Notes: generated from the letters alone by a model not told the origin. A DNA stretch of 64,000 nt from Spirosoma sordidisoli (GCF_004138325.1 NZ_SBLB01000008.1:248001-312000); one strand, 5' to 3'; positions 9,303 through 18,180 are shown, counted from the stretch's first letter. A program made the numbers and translations.

Positions 9303-9316
9303 GTATGCATGCATAC
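9303..9316. promoter_or_regulatory. 14-bp palindrome upstream of fadA (candidate operator)
   Basis: GTATGCATGCATAC is a perfect palindrome 19 bp before the fadA start codon. It lies 14 bp downstream of the -7 element, just past the predicted transcription start, a usual position for a repressor operator. A regulator cannot be identified from the window. Confidence 0.5.
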
Positions 9317-9330
9317 GGTTTTTGATCGAA

Positions 9331-9360
9331 CAAAAGTACGGCAAAGTTTAAAACGGGCAA
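9331..9360 (-). promoter_or_regulatory. fadA promoter, Bacteroidota sigma-A type
   Basis: On the minus strand the sequence reads TTG (9360-9358), 19 nt, then TACTTTTG (9338-9331). This matches the TTG-N19-TAnnTTTG consensus exactly and points at fadA. Confidence 0.7.
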
Positions 9361-9429
9361 CGCGTTTGTACTGAAGTCTTATTTTATTTAACGATCCGGT
9401 CATTCCGGGAGGGATTGTTGCTGACGCGC

Positions 9430-9472
9430 ATGAGACGCAAAGGCCGGGCCGCCGTCGCGGTTGCGTCTCTAC
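9430..9472. repeat. Dispersed palindromic repeat, module A
   Basis: A 43-bp partly palindromic element with outer arms GAGACGCAA and TTGCGTCTC and a GC-rich centre. Near-identical copies occur at 30393-30433 (opposite orientation), 30486-30525 and 30597-30636, with short forms at 30717-30741 and 17207-17234. The 356-bp gap 9285-9640 that holds it contains, besides this, only the fadA promoter and operator and the cydA leader. Confidence 0.75.
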
Positions 9473-9640
9473 ATAACAACAAACCATACGAATTGGCGTT
9501 GGCGGGTAGAAAGTCGAAAAAATACGTCCGTCGTATTGGTTCCGATTGTACCTTTCGGGCGATAGTTTTTGCGCCGAATGCGCACCTCTCCTCCCCCGTG
9601 CGCAGCCCCGGCTTTTGTCTTCCCGGCTATCACTAAGGGT

Positions 9641-11023
9641 ATGGATAATGTGGAACTGCTCTCCCGGATTCAGTTTGCCTTCACCATTGCTTTTCATTAC
9701 ATCTACCCACCCCTGAGCATCGGGCTGGGCGTCTGTCTGGTCATCATGGAAGGCCAGTATCTGCGCACCAAAAACAAGGTTTACGAAGAACTGACCCGCT
9801 TCTGGATCAGGATTTTCGCGCTCATCTTCGGCATCGGTGTGGCTACCGGTATCGTGATGGAGTTTGAATTTGGCACCAACTGGGCAACCTACTCCCGCTA
9901 CGTGGGCGACATTTTCGGGTCGGCCCTGGCGGCTGAAGGCATCTTTGCCTTTGCCATGGAGTCGGCCTTCCTGGGCATTCTGGTCTTTGGCTGGAACCGG
10001 GTCAGTCCGCCGGTTCATTTTCTGGCTACGGTGCTGGTGGCGCTGGGGTCTATCTTCTCGGCCCTCTGGATCGTGATCGCCAACTCGTGGCAGCAAACGC
10101 CCGCCGGCTACCGCATAGAAGGAACCGGGATGCAGGCCCGCGCTATCGTGACCGATTTCTGGGCCATGGTCTTTAATCCCTCGTCGGTTGAGCGCTATTC
10201 GCACGTACTGATCGGTGCCCTGCTGGCGGGGTCGTTTCTGGTACTGAGCGTCAGCGCCTGGTACATCCTGAAGCAAAAACACGTGGTTCACGCCCAGGCG
10301 GCCTTTCGGATTGGCCTGTGGGTAGCCGCCATCTCGGCCCTGGGTCAGCTGTTTACGGGCCATCAGTCGGCCGAAGTCGTTACAAAATACCAGCCTGCCA
10401 AGCTGGCCGCTATGGAAGGGCACTTTGAGGCCTCCGCCCCCGCCGATATGTATCTGGTTGGCTGGGTTGATGCCAAAACGCAGACAACAACGGGTCTGAA
10501 AATACCGGGCGGTTTATCGTTTCTGGTTCATCAGGATTTTAAGAAGCCTATTCCCGGCCTGAACAGCATCAAACCCGAAAACCGCCCCACGGCCGTCAAC
10601 TTTGTTTTCCAGACCTACCACCTCATGGTCGGTATCGGCATGACGCTCATCGGGCTAACCCTGTTTTCGCTGGTCATGCTGTACAGGAAGCGGTTGTTTC
10701 AGACACGCTGGCTGATGGGGGTGTTCGTGGGCGCCGTACTCCTCCCGCAGATTGCCAATCAGGTTGGCTGGTATACGGCAGAGGTAGGTCGGCAGCCCTG
10801 GGTGGTCTATGGCCTGCTGCGCACCTCGGATGCGCTCTCGCAGGCGGTGCGGGCCGAGCACGTGCTGACCTCGCTGATCCTGTTTACGCTGGTATACATG
10901 ATGCTGTTTGCCCTGTTCCTGTACCTGCTGAACAAAAAAATACAGCATGGCCCCGATATCCAGACCACATCGCAAGAACCCGGTCTCGACTCCTCCTCCC
11001 GCATGAATCCCATTTTACATTGA
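9641..11023 (+). CDS. cydA: Cytochrome bd ubiquinol oxidase subunit I
   Basis: This 460-residue subunit carries the haems of cytochrome bd, which oxidises quinol and reduces oxygen to water at high affinity in the inner membrane. The haem ligand H19 is visible in FHYIYPP, and GRQPWVVYGLLRT lies close to the conserved methionine region. Nine or so hydrophobic segments are visible. The quinol loop is short, as in many non-enterobacterial enzymes, which explains the smaller size than E. coli CydA (522). The frame is open from 9569, but the family N-terminus corresponds to the ATG at 9641. cydB follows after a 118-bp gap with repeats. Confidence 0.95.
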   Translation: MDNVELLSRIQFAFTIAFHYIYPPLSIGLGVCLVIMEGQYLRTKNKVYEELTRFWIRIFALIFGIGVATGIVMEFEFGTNWATYSRYVGDIFGSALAAEGIFAFAMESAFLGILVFGWNRVSPPVHFLATVLVALGSIFSALWIVIANSWQQTPAGYRIEGTGMQARAIVTDFWAMVFNPSSVERYSHVLIGALLAGSFLVLSVSAWYILKQKHVVHAQAAFRIGLWVAAISALGQLFTGHQSAEVVTKYQPAKLAAMEGHFEASAPADMYLVGWVDAKTQTTTGLKIPGGLSFLVHQDFKKPIPGLNSIKPENRPTAVNFVFQTYHLMVGIGMTLIGLTLFSLVMLYRKRLFQTRWLMGVFVGAVLLPQIANQVGWYTAEVGRQPWVVYGLLRTSDALSQAVRAEHVLTSLILFTLVYMMLFALFLYLLNKKIQHGPDIQTTSQEPGLDSSSRMNPILH

Positions 11024-11043
11024 GTGATTGAGCCTATTGAGCG

Positions 11044-11109
11044 ATTGAGTGATTTGTGATTGAATGAAAAGCTAAAATGACTAATGCACTCAACCACGAA
11101 TCACTCAAT
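11044..11109. repeat. Imperfect inverted repeat between cydA and cydB
   Basis: Arms of 23 bp (11044-11066 and 11087-11109) pair with three mismatches around a 20-nt loop. Additional heptamer-like copies of TGAGTGATT lie on both sides (11021-11032 and 11117-11127), so the whole intergenic gap is made of this motif. It may moderate readthrough from cydA to cydB. Confidence 0.6.
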
Positions 11110-11141
11110 ATAAAAAATCACTCAACAAACTATTCCTCATT

Positions 11142-12179
11142 ATGGACACTGTACTCGGACTTGACTTACCTACCTGGTGGTTCTTACTGATCGGCGCGCT
11201 CATCAGCGGTTATGGTATTCTGGATGGCTTCGATCTGGGGGCTGGCGCGCTGCATTTGTTTTTCCGGAAAGAACAGAGCCGACGCATTGCGCTGAATGCC
11301 ATCGGGCCGGTTTGGGACGGCAACGAAGTATGGCTCGTTATCGGAGCCGGGGCGCTGTTCGCGGCTTTTCCGCTGGTTTACGGCACCATTTTGTCGGTGT
11401 TTTATCTGCCGTTCATGCTGTTTTTGTTCGCCATTATTTTCCGGGCTATTTCGATCGAGTTTCGGAGCAAGGAAGAGATGCGCTGGTGGCGAACGATGTG
11501 GGATATCAGCTATTCGGTGTCGAGCATTACCATTTCGCTGCTGCTGGGCCTGATTCTGGGCAACCTGATTCAGGGACTGCCGCTGAACGCCAGGCACGAG
11601 TTTGTGGGGCGGCTCAGCGATTTTTTCAACCCTTATGCCGGGCTGATTTCGATAACGGTCCTGTCGCTGTTTATGATGCACGGCGCCATGTACCTCATCA
11701 TGAAGACCGAAGACCGGCTGTATGCCAAACTGACCATCATTGCCAACAACACCAGCAAGTTTTTCATCCTCTGTTTCATGGCTACCTCGTTGGCTACGCT
11801 CATCTACGTACCCCACATGACGGCTATTTTCAAGGCTTATCCGCAGCTGTTCATCCTGCCCATTGCGGCCGTGCTGATCGTGCTGAACATTCGGCGAAGT
11901 ATCGAAAAACGGCAGTATCGGCGGGGGTTCATCTCGTCGGCGGTTACGACGGCACTGCTGCTGATTCTGTTTGCGATGGGCCTGTATCCGAACCTGGTCC
12001 TGTCGAACGTGGACCCGAACGGCCACATCAGCATCTACGAAGCGGCTTCGTCCGACGGATCACTGCGGACCATGTTGCTCTTCGCGGCCATCGGTATGCC
12101 ACTCGTCGCCACGTATACGGTATTTATGTTCTGGACATTCCGGGGCAAGGTGAAGCTGGACGAACATACCAGCTACTAA
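11142..12179 (+). CDS. cydB: Cytochrome bd ubiquinol oxidase subunit II
   Basis: A 345-residue polytopic membrane protein of the CydB family, the partner that stabilises the haem-bearing CydA. It starts with the family hallmark LPTWWFLLIGALISGYGILDGFDLGAG, followed by GPVWDGNEVWLV, and shows about nine membrane segments. It lies 118 bp after cydA on the same strand. No small CydX-type gene follows: the stop codon overlaps the end of the endonuclease V gene on the opposite strand by 4 bp. Function is certain at family level. Confidence 0.95.
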   Translation: MDTVLGLDLPTWWFLLIGALISGYGILDGFDLGAGALHLFFRKEQSRRIALNAIGPVWDGNEVWLVIGAGALFAAFPLVYGTILSVFYLPFMLFLFAIIFRAISIEFRSKEEMRWWRTMWDISYSVSSITISLLLGLILGNLIQGLPLNARHEFVGRLSDFFNPYAGLISITVLSLFMMHGAMYLIMKTEDRLYAKLTIIANNTSKFFILCFMATSLATLIYVPHMTAIFKAYPQLFILPIAAVLIVLNIRRSIEKRQYRRGFISSAVTTALLLILFAMGLYPNLVLSNVDPNGHISIYEAASSDGSLRTMLLFAAIGMPLVATYTVFMFWTFRGKVKLDEHTSY

Positions 12180-12868
12180 CTCGCCGGCCGCTCACCGCGC
12201 CGGAGGGCGTTGACCAGGTTGTGCGCCCGGCGAGTCGGTTCAGGAATCCGGTAGCCTTTGTCGCAGGCGAGTGTCAGCGCGACGGCCGTTTCCAGATCGA
12301 TCAGATGACCGGGTGAGACGTAAACGGGATTGACTTTGTTTTTGGTGCGCAGGGCCGCGCCGATCACGTCGCGGTAGTGCGTCATCGGCGACCAGCTTCC
12401 CCGTTCCGGCGCGGGCTCTTCGTATTTACCGACCAGTACCGACTTGGCACAACCGAACGTAGGTCGGTTCAGAAACAGGCCCCCGTGCGACGCAATCCCG
12501 ATCCGGCGGGGGTGCGCAATACCCTGCCCGTCGAACATGACGACGTCGGGTTCGATGGTTAGTTTCTGCCAGGCTTCCAGCAAGGAGGGTATCTCGCGGA
12601 ACGACAGCAAGCCCGGCACATACGGAAACGTAGCCGTGCTGACTACCCCCGCTTCTTCGATGGTGTCGAGTGTCTCCAGGTCCAGCACGACGATGCCCGC
12701 GTAAACCGTTTCTTCGTACTTATTGAACGATATGTCGCAGCCCGCAATGGTCCGTACCGGCTCGGTCAGCGGCTGAATCCGAATTTGCGAACGCAACTGC
12801 TGCTGTAGGGCAACGGCTTCGGCGGGCGTAACAGCCGTCCAGTCATGAATGGGTTGGTAGTGGGCCAT
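12176..12868 (-). CDS. nfi: Endonuclease V (deoxyinosine-specific)
   Basis: The 230-residue protein cuts DNA one nucleotide 3' of deoxyinosine, starting alternative excision repair of deaminated adenine. The metal-binding residues are in place: D45 (AGCDISFNK), E92 (LLSFREIP) and D113 (VMFDGQGIAHPRR). The wedge motif PYVPGLLSFRE is also present. D191 (SPGHLIDLETA) matches the C-terminal conserved block. The gene converges on cydB with overlapping stop codons. The S41 peptidase gene on the same strand lies downstream of it. Confidence 0.93.
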   Translation of the reverse strand: MAHYQPIHDWTAVTPAEAVALQQQLRSQIRIQPLTEPVRTIAGCDISFNKYEETVYAGIVVLDLETLDTIEEAGVVSTATFPYVPGLLSFREIPSLLEAWQKLTIEPDVVMFDGQGIAHPRRIGIASHGGLFLNRPTFGCAKSVLVGKYEEPAPERGSWSPMTHYRDVIGAALRTKNKVNPVYVSPGHLIDLETAVALTLACDKGYRIPEPTRRAHNLVNALRRGERPAS

Positions 12869-12917
12869 GTCTCCCTAACCGCCCAGGCAGAACAGTGTTT
12901 CGGGCAGGACCAGTGGC

Positions 12918-14450
12918 TTACTTGCTGGTGTGGCCAGCCGTGCCCGGGCTCTGCTCCCGAATCAGCTTTTTCGCTAAGTCCAGCTGACTGTCGGTATGGT
13001 TGAGCACATTATCGATCTGTAGCGGCAGGCTATAATCGGGCAGGGTGCCGCGCCCTGGCTGATCGGGTTTTCCTACTCCGTTGGTATAATAGACCAGCGG
13101 TGTGGTCACCTGAATGCGAGACCTGGGCAGGGCCAGATTGATGAAACTACCGCCGTTCCCGCCTTCGTAAGCACCGCCCGACTCCGTGCCGATGAACGTT
13201 CCTATCCTGTGTGCATGCGCCACCGCCAGGAACTCGGCCGTAGTCGACCCGCTCCGGCCATCCATCAGGATATAGACCTGCCCGCCGAACCGGTTCGGTT
13301 TGGGCAGTTGCGGCCGTAGCTCCCAGCTGTCGTCATCGGCGACCTCGGTAAACGTACCGTCTTTTTCAGGAATCAGCTGTTGTTTGATGGATTTCAGCAC
13401 GTCGGCCGGTATATCCGAAAAGCGCAGAAACGAGGAGCTGTCGGTAATGGTATGATGACGGTAGTAGTAGCGAACCGCCGTATCGGCTTTGGCCAGATAG
13501 GTAAACAGCTCAACGCCCTGCACATCCCAGCCGCCCGGGTTGCTGCGCAGATCGACAATAAGGTGCCGAACGTTTTTCGTCTTCATAGTCGCCAGACTTT
13601 TGTCCATAAACGCGCGGAACCGGGCCGCGGCCTCGTCACTATCCTTCCCGCCACCAAAACTATCGATGCGTAAGTAAGCGGTTTGTGGCACATCGTCCGG
13701 AAACGAAATCCGCCAGGGCGTTTTGGGTTTCCGGCGGTTATACCAAGCCATCATCTGTTTGTTGACGGGGTTTTTCTTCATCATCTTCAGCGATGTTACA
13801 AAGGGTTCGGCGGGGACCTCAACCCGTATTGTATCGCCGGTCAGGCTTCTGAACGTAAGCGCATACGTGTCGGGCTGGCCAATGAACCAGTAGTAAAATA
13901 AGGCAAACAGCTGCCCCTGCAGCGAAGCGTCTTTCGAGGTCTGGATGTAGCCATCGCTCCAGTGGTAGCGGTACATGATCTGCTGAATCTCCCGAATAGA
14001 TCGTCCGTTGATGCTGAGCAGTTCGAAACCGGGCCGGATGCGCTGATCGGCCGTGCCGTTGAAGAGCACATACGATTTACCGTCGATGGGAAACATGAAA
14101 AACGGCAGGGTCTTCCAGCGCTGGGCAAACAGCGTTTGCCATGCCTGGCTGGGCAGCGCATGGGTGTGCGCGCATCGAATGTCGGCTATAAGTCCCGAAA
14201 TGATCTGGTAAAAACCGAACACCGACAGGGGCTGGTTCAACGACCCGGCTATGCTGTCCAGTCGGGCCTGCATGACCGGCTTGGACGTATAGCGGTACAG
14301 GCCCGGGTGCGTTTCTTCGAGCAGCTGGCGGAAATACCGAAAATCGGCCTGCAGGTCGGCGGGCGACAGCATCCGGTTTCGTAGCGTATCGGTCTGGGTA
14401 TATCCGTCAACAGACAGCAGCAGCAATAACAGACAGGCGAGGGCTTTCAT
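12918..14450 (-). CDS. S41-family C-terminal processing peptidase-like protein
   Basis: The 510-residue protein begins with a signal peptide (MKALACLLLLLLSVDGYTQ), so it is exported. The S41 (tail-specific protease) fold is recognised by the strand LIVDLRSNPGG followed by the nucleophile region MDGRSGSTTAEFLAVAH, in which the serine after GRSG is the probable nucleophile. Residues about 30-120 form the helical N-domain (FRYFRQLLEETHPGLYRY) typical of the Bacteroidota S41 group. A short PDZ-like stretch (PGFELLSINGRSIREI) precedes the core. It sits 43 bp downstream of an AraC-type regulator on the same strand and may be coregulated with it. Substrate unknown. Confidence 0.85.
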   Translation of the reverse strand: MKALACLLLLLLSVDGYTQTDTLRNRMLSPADLQADFRYFRQLLEETHPGLYRYTSKPVMQARLDSIAGSLNQPLSVFGFYQIISGLIADIRCAHTHALPSQAWQTLFAQRWKTLPFFMFPIDGKSYVLFNGTADQRIRPGFELLSINGRSIREIQQIMYRYHWSDGYIQTSKDASLQGQLFALFYYWFIGQPDTYALTFRSLTGDTIRVEVPAEPFVTSLKMMKKNPVNKQMMAWYNRRKPKTPWRISFPDDVPQTAYLRIDSFGGGKDSDEAAARFRAFMDKSLATMKTKNVRHLIVDLRSNPGGWDVQGVELFTYLAKADTAVRYYYRHHTITDSSSFLRFSDIPADVLKSIKQQLIPEKDGTFTEVADDDSWELRPQLPKPNRFGGQVYILMDGRSGSTTAEFLAVAHAHRIGTFIGTESGGAYEGGNGGSFINLALPRSRIQVTTPLVYYTNGVGKPDQPGRGTLPDYSLPLQIDNVLNHTDSQLDLAKKLIREQSPGTAGHTSK

Positions 14451-14493
14451 AGCTTGTTTTTAGGCCAAAACACGCCACAATGGCCGGTTCTGT

Positions 14494-15651
14494 CTACTCA
14501 AATCCGGATTTGAGCGCTGTTTTGCCCGTCTGGCTGAGGTATTCCTTTGGCGACAGGCCCGTCAGTTGCCGAAACGTCCGCTGAAAGGTGGCCTGGGAGT
14601 TGAAGCCGCATTCGAGAGCAATACCGGTCAGGGTCAGGTAGTCACTGGCCGGATCGCTCAGTCGTTGTTTTACGGCTTCGATCCGATACCGGTTTACGTA
14701 GCTGTTAAAGTTGGTCAGCAGGTGCTGGTTCAGCACGGCAGAGATCAGCTTGGGCGACAGTTGCAGATGCTTACCCAGCTTATCGACCGACAGCAGCGGG
14801 TCCAGAAAAAGCCGTTCGGTCTCCATAGCCCGCGTCAGTCCGTTCACCACCGACGCCACCGCTTCGGCGGGCAGGTTTGTACCGACGACCTTACGACCGG
14901 CAGGATCGGCCACCTCGACCCGACTTTGCAGATAGCCCCGCAGCCCGAGCCAGTAAATCAGCACCGCAATAGGAATATAGATTGGGTACCACCCAAGGCG
15001 ATCCAGCAGGGGCGCCCGTAAGCCAGGAACGATATAGGGGACCATGAATGCGAGCCAGATAGCCTGAAAAATCAGAAACGCGTGGACAAACTGCCGAAGC
15101 CACCGCCGGCGTTGCCGGCCTGCTTCCGACAGCTCAGCGGCCGATGGTTGCCGGGCCAGCAGTCGGCGGGTCAGGACCAGATAAACCGTCAGCGAAATCC
15201 AGCGCGGAATGTCGGCGTAGGCCTCATACTCATCCATCACGTCACCCCAGGCCGGTCCATCCTTCGGGCTAAACAAGCCGACGATGGCTCCCAACACAAA
15301 GACCCAGCCCATCAGTTGGGAGCCGAGATCGATAATAACCGGGTAAAAATGCGGTCGTTCAGCCGGTCCGAGCCGAAAGGCGGGGTCGAGAACGGAGCGG
15401 GTATAAAAAAAGATGAGTGGTCCCAGCGGCATCGCTATAACCAGGGGCAGCAGATCGAGCGCCAGGCTCATCCATCGGTTAACGACCGGTATGCCAACCG
15501 CCAGGCTCATCAGCGCCAGCAAACCGATCAGCACCGCCAGCAACCGGTTCGACAGGCGATTGCCTTTCCGGTTTGTCCAGAGCAGGATGGCCAGGATAAA
15601 CCCCTGTCCGGAGCCGAGCAGTAAAATCAGGTCAAGCGGGGCGATGGTCAT
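14494..15651 (-). CDS. Membrane-anchored AraC-family transcriptional regulator
   Basis: From the ATG at 15651 the protein has 385 residues. The N-terminal 230 residues hold about seven hydrophobic segments, and the C-terminal 110 an AraC-type double helix-turn-helix (LDPLLSVDKLGKHLQLSPKLISAVLN and GIALECGFNSQATFQRTFRQ). This 7TM-AraC layout is frequent in Bacteroidota, where a membrane sensor is fused to a DNA-binding domain. A longer start 39 bp upstream is possible but adds residues unlike the family. The S41 peptidase gene follows. A candidate -7 element lies at 15688-15695. The signal sensed is unknown. Confidence 0.88.
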   Translation of the reverse strand: MTIAPLDLILLLGSGQGFILAILLWTNRKGNRLSNRLLAVLIGLLALMSLAVGIPVVNRWMSLALDLLPLVIAMPLGPLIFFYTRSVLDPAFRLGPAERPHFYPVIIDLGSQLMGWVFVLGAIVGLFSPKDGPAWGDVMDEYEAYADIPRWISLTVYLVLTRRLLARQPSAAELSEAGRQRRRWLRQFVHAFLIFQAIWLAFMVPYIVPGLRAPLLDRLGWYPIYIPIAVLIYWLGLRGYLQSRVEVADPAGRKVVGTNLPAEAVASVVNGLTRAMETERLFLDPLLSVDKLGKHLQLSPKLISAVLNQHLLTNFNSYVNRYRIEAVKQRLSDPASDYLTLTGIALECGFNSQATFQRTFRQLTGLSPKEYLSQTGKTALKSGFE

Positions 15652-15687
15652 GGCGGGAAACGAAACAAACAGGCCGGGATACCGGCG

Positions 15688-15695
15688 CAAAAGTA
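15688..15695 (-). promoter_or_regulatory. Candidate -7 element for the AraC-type regulator
   Basis: TACTTTTG on the minus strand matches TAnnTTTG, 37 bp upstream of the regulator start. No TTG is seen at the usual distance. Confidence 0.35.
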
Positions 15696-15774
15696 GCCGG
15701 AAACCGAAGCCTACTGCGTATGAAAATTACGGACTGGTCTTTATGCATCTAAGAGTTCGCTAAACGCTGTCTCC

Positions 15775-17154
15775 ATGACTCCAGCCCCACCGGATACCCG
15801 GCCCCCAGCCGATCTGTACGTACTGACTACCGATCGTATAAAACCAGCGCCAACGGCCCTGCGCGACCAGTTACGGCACCTCGGCCCCGGCTTTATTCTG
15901 TCGGCCGCCATTGTGGGGTCGGGGGAGTTGATCGCGACCACGGCGCTGGGCGCCAAAGCGGGTTTCATCACCTTCTGGGTTATTCTGGTCAGCTGTTTTG
16001 TAAAGGTGGCCCTCCAGCTTGAGTTTGGCAAAAATGCCATCTACAGCGGCCTGCCCAGCATGCAATCGCTCAACCGGCTGCCGGGTCTCCGACTGGGCCG
16101 GGGGCACTGGACAATCTGGCTCTGGCTTAGTTTACAAACGCTGAAGGTGTTGCAGGTCGGTGGTATTGTGGGGGGCGTGGCGCTGGTGCTAAACATGGCC
16201 TTTCCGGCGGTTCCGGTCAGTATATGGGCCGTTCTGTCAGCGGCCTCGGCGGGTCTGCTGATCTACGGAGGTCAGTACGGCTGGGTCGAGCGCGGTTCCC
16301 TGCTGATGATCATTCTCTTTACGGCACTGATTCTGCTCTCGCTGTTTCTGCTGCAACGTACCGATTATGCCATCAGCGGAGCCGAGCTGGCCGACGGACT
16401 GACGTTCTCGCTGCCGCCCGCTACGGTGGGGGTGGCCATAGCCGCCTTTGGCATTACTGGTGTCGGTGGCGACGAGATCATGTATTACACCTACTGGTGT
16501 ATCGAGAAAGGCTACGCGGCCTACGTGGGTCCGTACGAAGAATCGCCCGCCTGGACCGAGCGCGCCCGGGGCTGGATTCGGGTCATGACCCTGGATGCGC
16601 TCTGTTCAATGGTCGTATACACCACCGTAACGGCTGCGTTCTACCTGCTCGGGGCTTCGCTGCTGCACGAAGAAGGATCTATTCCGGAGGGGTACGCCAT
16701 GGTCGAAACGCTCTCCCGGCTGTTCACGGTTTCGCTGGGGCCGGGGGCCAGGGTGGCGTTTATGATTGGCGCGTTTTTCGTGCTGTATTCTACCTTATTC
16801 ACCGCCACGGCGAGCTGGTCGCGGATTTTTGCGGATGCGTTCGGACAGTTGGGCTGGCTGAACTTTCACGATGTGACGGCCCGGCAGAAAGCACTGGCGA
16901 CCTTGTCATGGGCGTTTCCGGCCATCTGGTGTCTGCTGTTTCTGTTTATCGAACTACCGGTACAGATGATATTGCTGGGCGGAGCGGCTACCTCGGTGCT
17001 GCTGCTGGTGGTGGTCTGGGGCGCGCTCCAGTTCCGGTATCGCCAGCTACCACCCTCACTCAAGCCGTCCGTGGCCTACGACATCTGGCTCTGGCTCAGC
17101 ATCCTGTCCATTCTGGCCGTCAGCGTCTACGGCGTCTGGCAAATCGCCCTGTAA
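15775..17154 (+). CDS. Nramp-related divalent metal transporter, non-canonical metal site
   Basis: The 459-residue protein has about eleven membrane segments and aligns by eye with the Nramp fold. The TM1 region is GPGFILSAAIVGSGELIAT (38-55), where Nramp transporters carry the metal-binding DPGN. The TM6 region is GITGVGGDEIMYY, where they carry MPH. Thus the aspartate and asparagine of TM1 are replaced by G48-S-G-E51, and TM6 supplies D233-E234 instead of methionine and histidine. The family assignment comes from overall layout and flanking motifs; the substrate may differ from Mn2+/Fe2+ and cannot be stated. It diverges from the AraC-type regulator. ATG at 15775 is the first in the frame. 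Confidence 0.82.
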   Translation: MTPAPPDTRPPADLYVLTTDRIKPAPTALRDQLRHLGPGFILSAAIVGSGELIATTALGAKAGFITFWVILVSCFVKVALQLEFGKNAIYSGLPSMQSLNRLPGLRLGRGHWTIWLWLSLQTLKVLQVGGIVGGVALVLNMAFPAVPVSIWAVLSAASAGLLIYGGQYGWVERGSLLMIILFTALILLSLFLLQRTDYAISGAELADGLTFSLPPATVGVAIAAFGITGVGGDEIMYYTYWCIEKGYAAYVGPYEESPAWTERARGWIRVMTLDALCSMVVYTTVTAAFYLLGASLLHEEGSIPEGYAMVETLSRLFTVSLGPGARVAFMIGAFFVLYSTLFTATASWSRIFADAFGQLGWLNFHDVTARQKALATLSWAFPAIWCLLFLFIELPVQMILLGGAATSVLLLVVVWGALQFRYRQLPPSLKPSVAYDIWLWLSILSILAVSVYGVWQIAL

Positions 17155-17206
17155 AATGCAGCAGCTACCGCTGTCCGTATGATTTTGGCTGTTGCGCGTG
17201 GACTCC

Positions 17207-17329
17207 GTAGAGACGCAACCATTTGCGTCTCCTATGCGTCAGCAACAAACCCATGTAAACAAACTGTCTTAGCTCCGACTGAATAATTTTTCTGCTGACG
17301 CATGGGTGGTCCGTGGGGACACGGACCAC
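17207..17329. repeat. Composite palindromic repeat, modules A and B
   Basis: Short module A (17207-17234, arms AGACGCAA and TTGCGTCT) is followed by a perfect 11-bp inverted repeat ATGCGTCAGCA (17234-17244 and 17293-17303). Module B then follows (17306-17329), a 24-bp palindrome built on GTGGTCCGTG. Module B recurs at 30541-30564 and 30640-30663. The rest of the gap up to 17370 shows nothing further. Confidence 0.7.
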
Positions 17330-17370
17330 GGTGGGGGAAAATACTGCCCAGGGCACCACCTACGACTATA

Positions 17371-17979
17371 TCAATCTTCGATCTTGACGCGGATCTTGTG
17401 GGGGGCGGGGAAACTACCACCGAAATACAGGCCGGTTTTGTAGCCGAAAGTTTTGTTGTGCGTAAACGGAATGGTTTGTCCGCCCAGCACCTGGTACACC
17501 TTCCGGTCGTAGTCGATTTTGATCGTCATCCGGGTGGGCACATTGATACCCGTTTCGGCCACTTTGAAGTCGGTGCGCTTCCCGTCGACATAGGCGTAGG
17601 CGCCCAGGTCGATACGACCCCGCTGCGGATTCCAGCGCCAGCCAACCCGTATGCCATCGACCTGGTGGGGCGGCACACCCGTCGTTACATCCTGATTTTT
17701 GGAGCCAACGAATCCCATGCCGATGACCTTGTTCCAGTCCTGAGAGTCGACCGCGCCAATGTCGTAGATGCAGGAACTATCGAAAGTAACCGTAGCCGTC
17801 AGCTCGCCGGGCGCAATGACGATGCCGACTTTACGCTTGGGCATCGGTTCATGGTCGCCCCGCTCAATGGTGACCCAGTCTGGCTCCGATGACAGAAAAT
17901 CGGGGACACAGGCACTGAGCAACCCGCTGGTCAGCAGTAAAGCGATAAACAAACGACCTGATTTTAAGAGTAAACACAT
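17371..17979 (-). CDS. Putative lipoprotein of unknown function
   Basis: A 202-residue protein with a lipoprotein signal: a hydrophobic stretch ending LLTSGLLSAC, where the lipobox cysteine at about residue 24 would be acylated. The mature part is predicted to be mostly beta-strand (for example VGIVIAPGELTATVTFDSS and RMTIKIDYDRKVYQVLG), with a conserved-looking tryptophan pair in GWRWNP. I do not recognise a family. The gene stands alone between the repeat at 17.2-17.3 kb and a 201-bp gap that holds nothing evident. The codon usage looks native. Confidence 0.75.
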   Translation of the reverse strand: MCLLLKSGRLFIALLLTSGLLSACVPDFLSSEPDWVTIERGDHEPMPKRKVGIVIAPGELTATVTFDSSCIYDIGAVDSQDWNKVIGMGFVGSKNQDVTTGVPPHQVDGIRVGWRWNPQRGRIDLGAYAYVDGKRTDFKVAETGINVPTRMTIKIDYDRKVYQVLGGQTIPFTHNKTFGYKTGLYFGGSFPAPHKIRVKIED

Positions 17980-18180
17980 GGTGGCGGGTATTGACTGATT
18001 TCTCTACGAATAACGTAGTAAATCCGCACATCTATTGTCCCATTCCCTCGAAAGCCTGCGGTTTACCTTCACAAGTCTACCATTCAGCCACTTATCCTGT
18101 CATTTCATCCGGGAAGCGCATTGCTTCAGGCAACGTTTTCGTAATTTTCAGCATCTACTGGTCAAACTATACTAAAGCTA

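Noticed and set aside
9188..10423. 411-codon minus-strand reading frame
   Set aside because: It lies opposite cydA and through the fadA promoter and a repeat, is rich in R, H, P and Q without domain features, and is a shadow of cydA.
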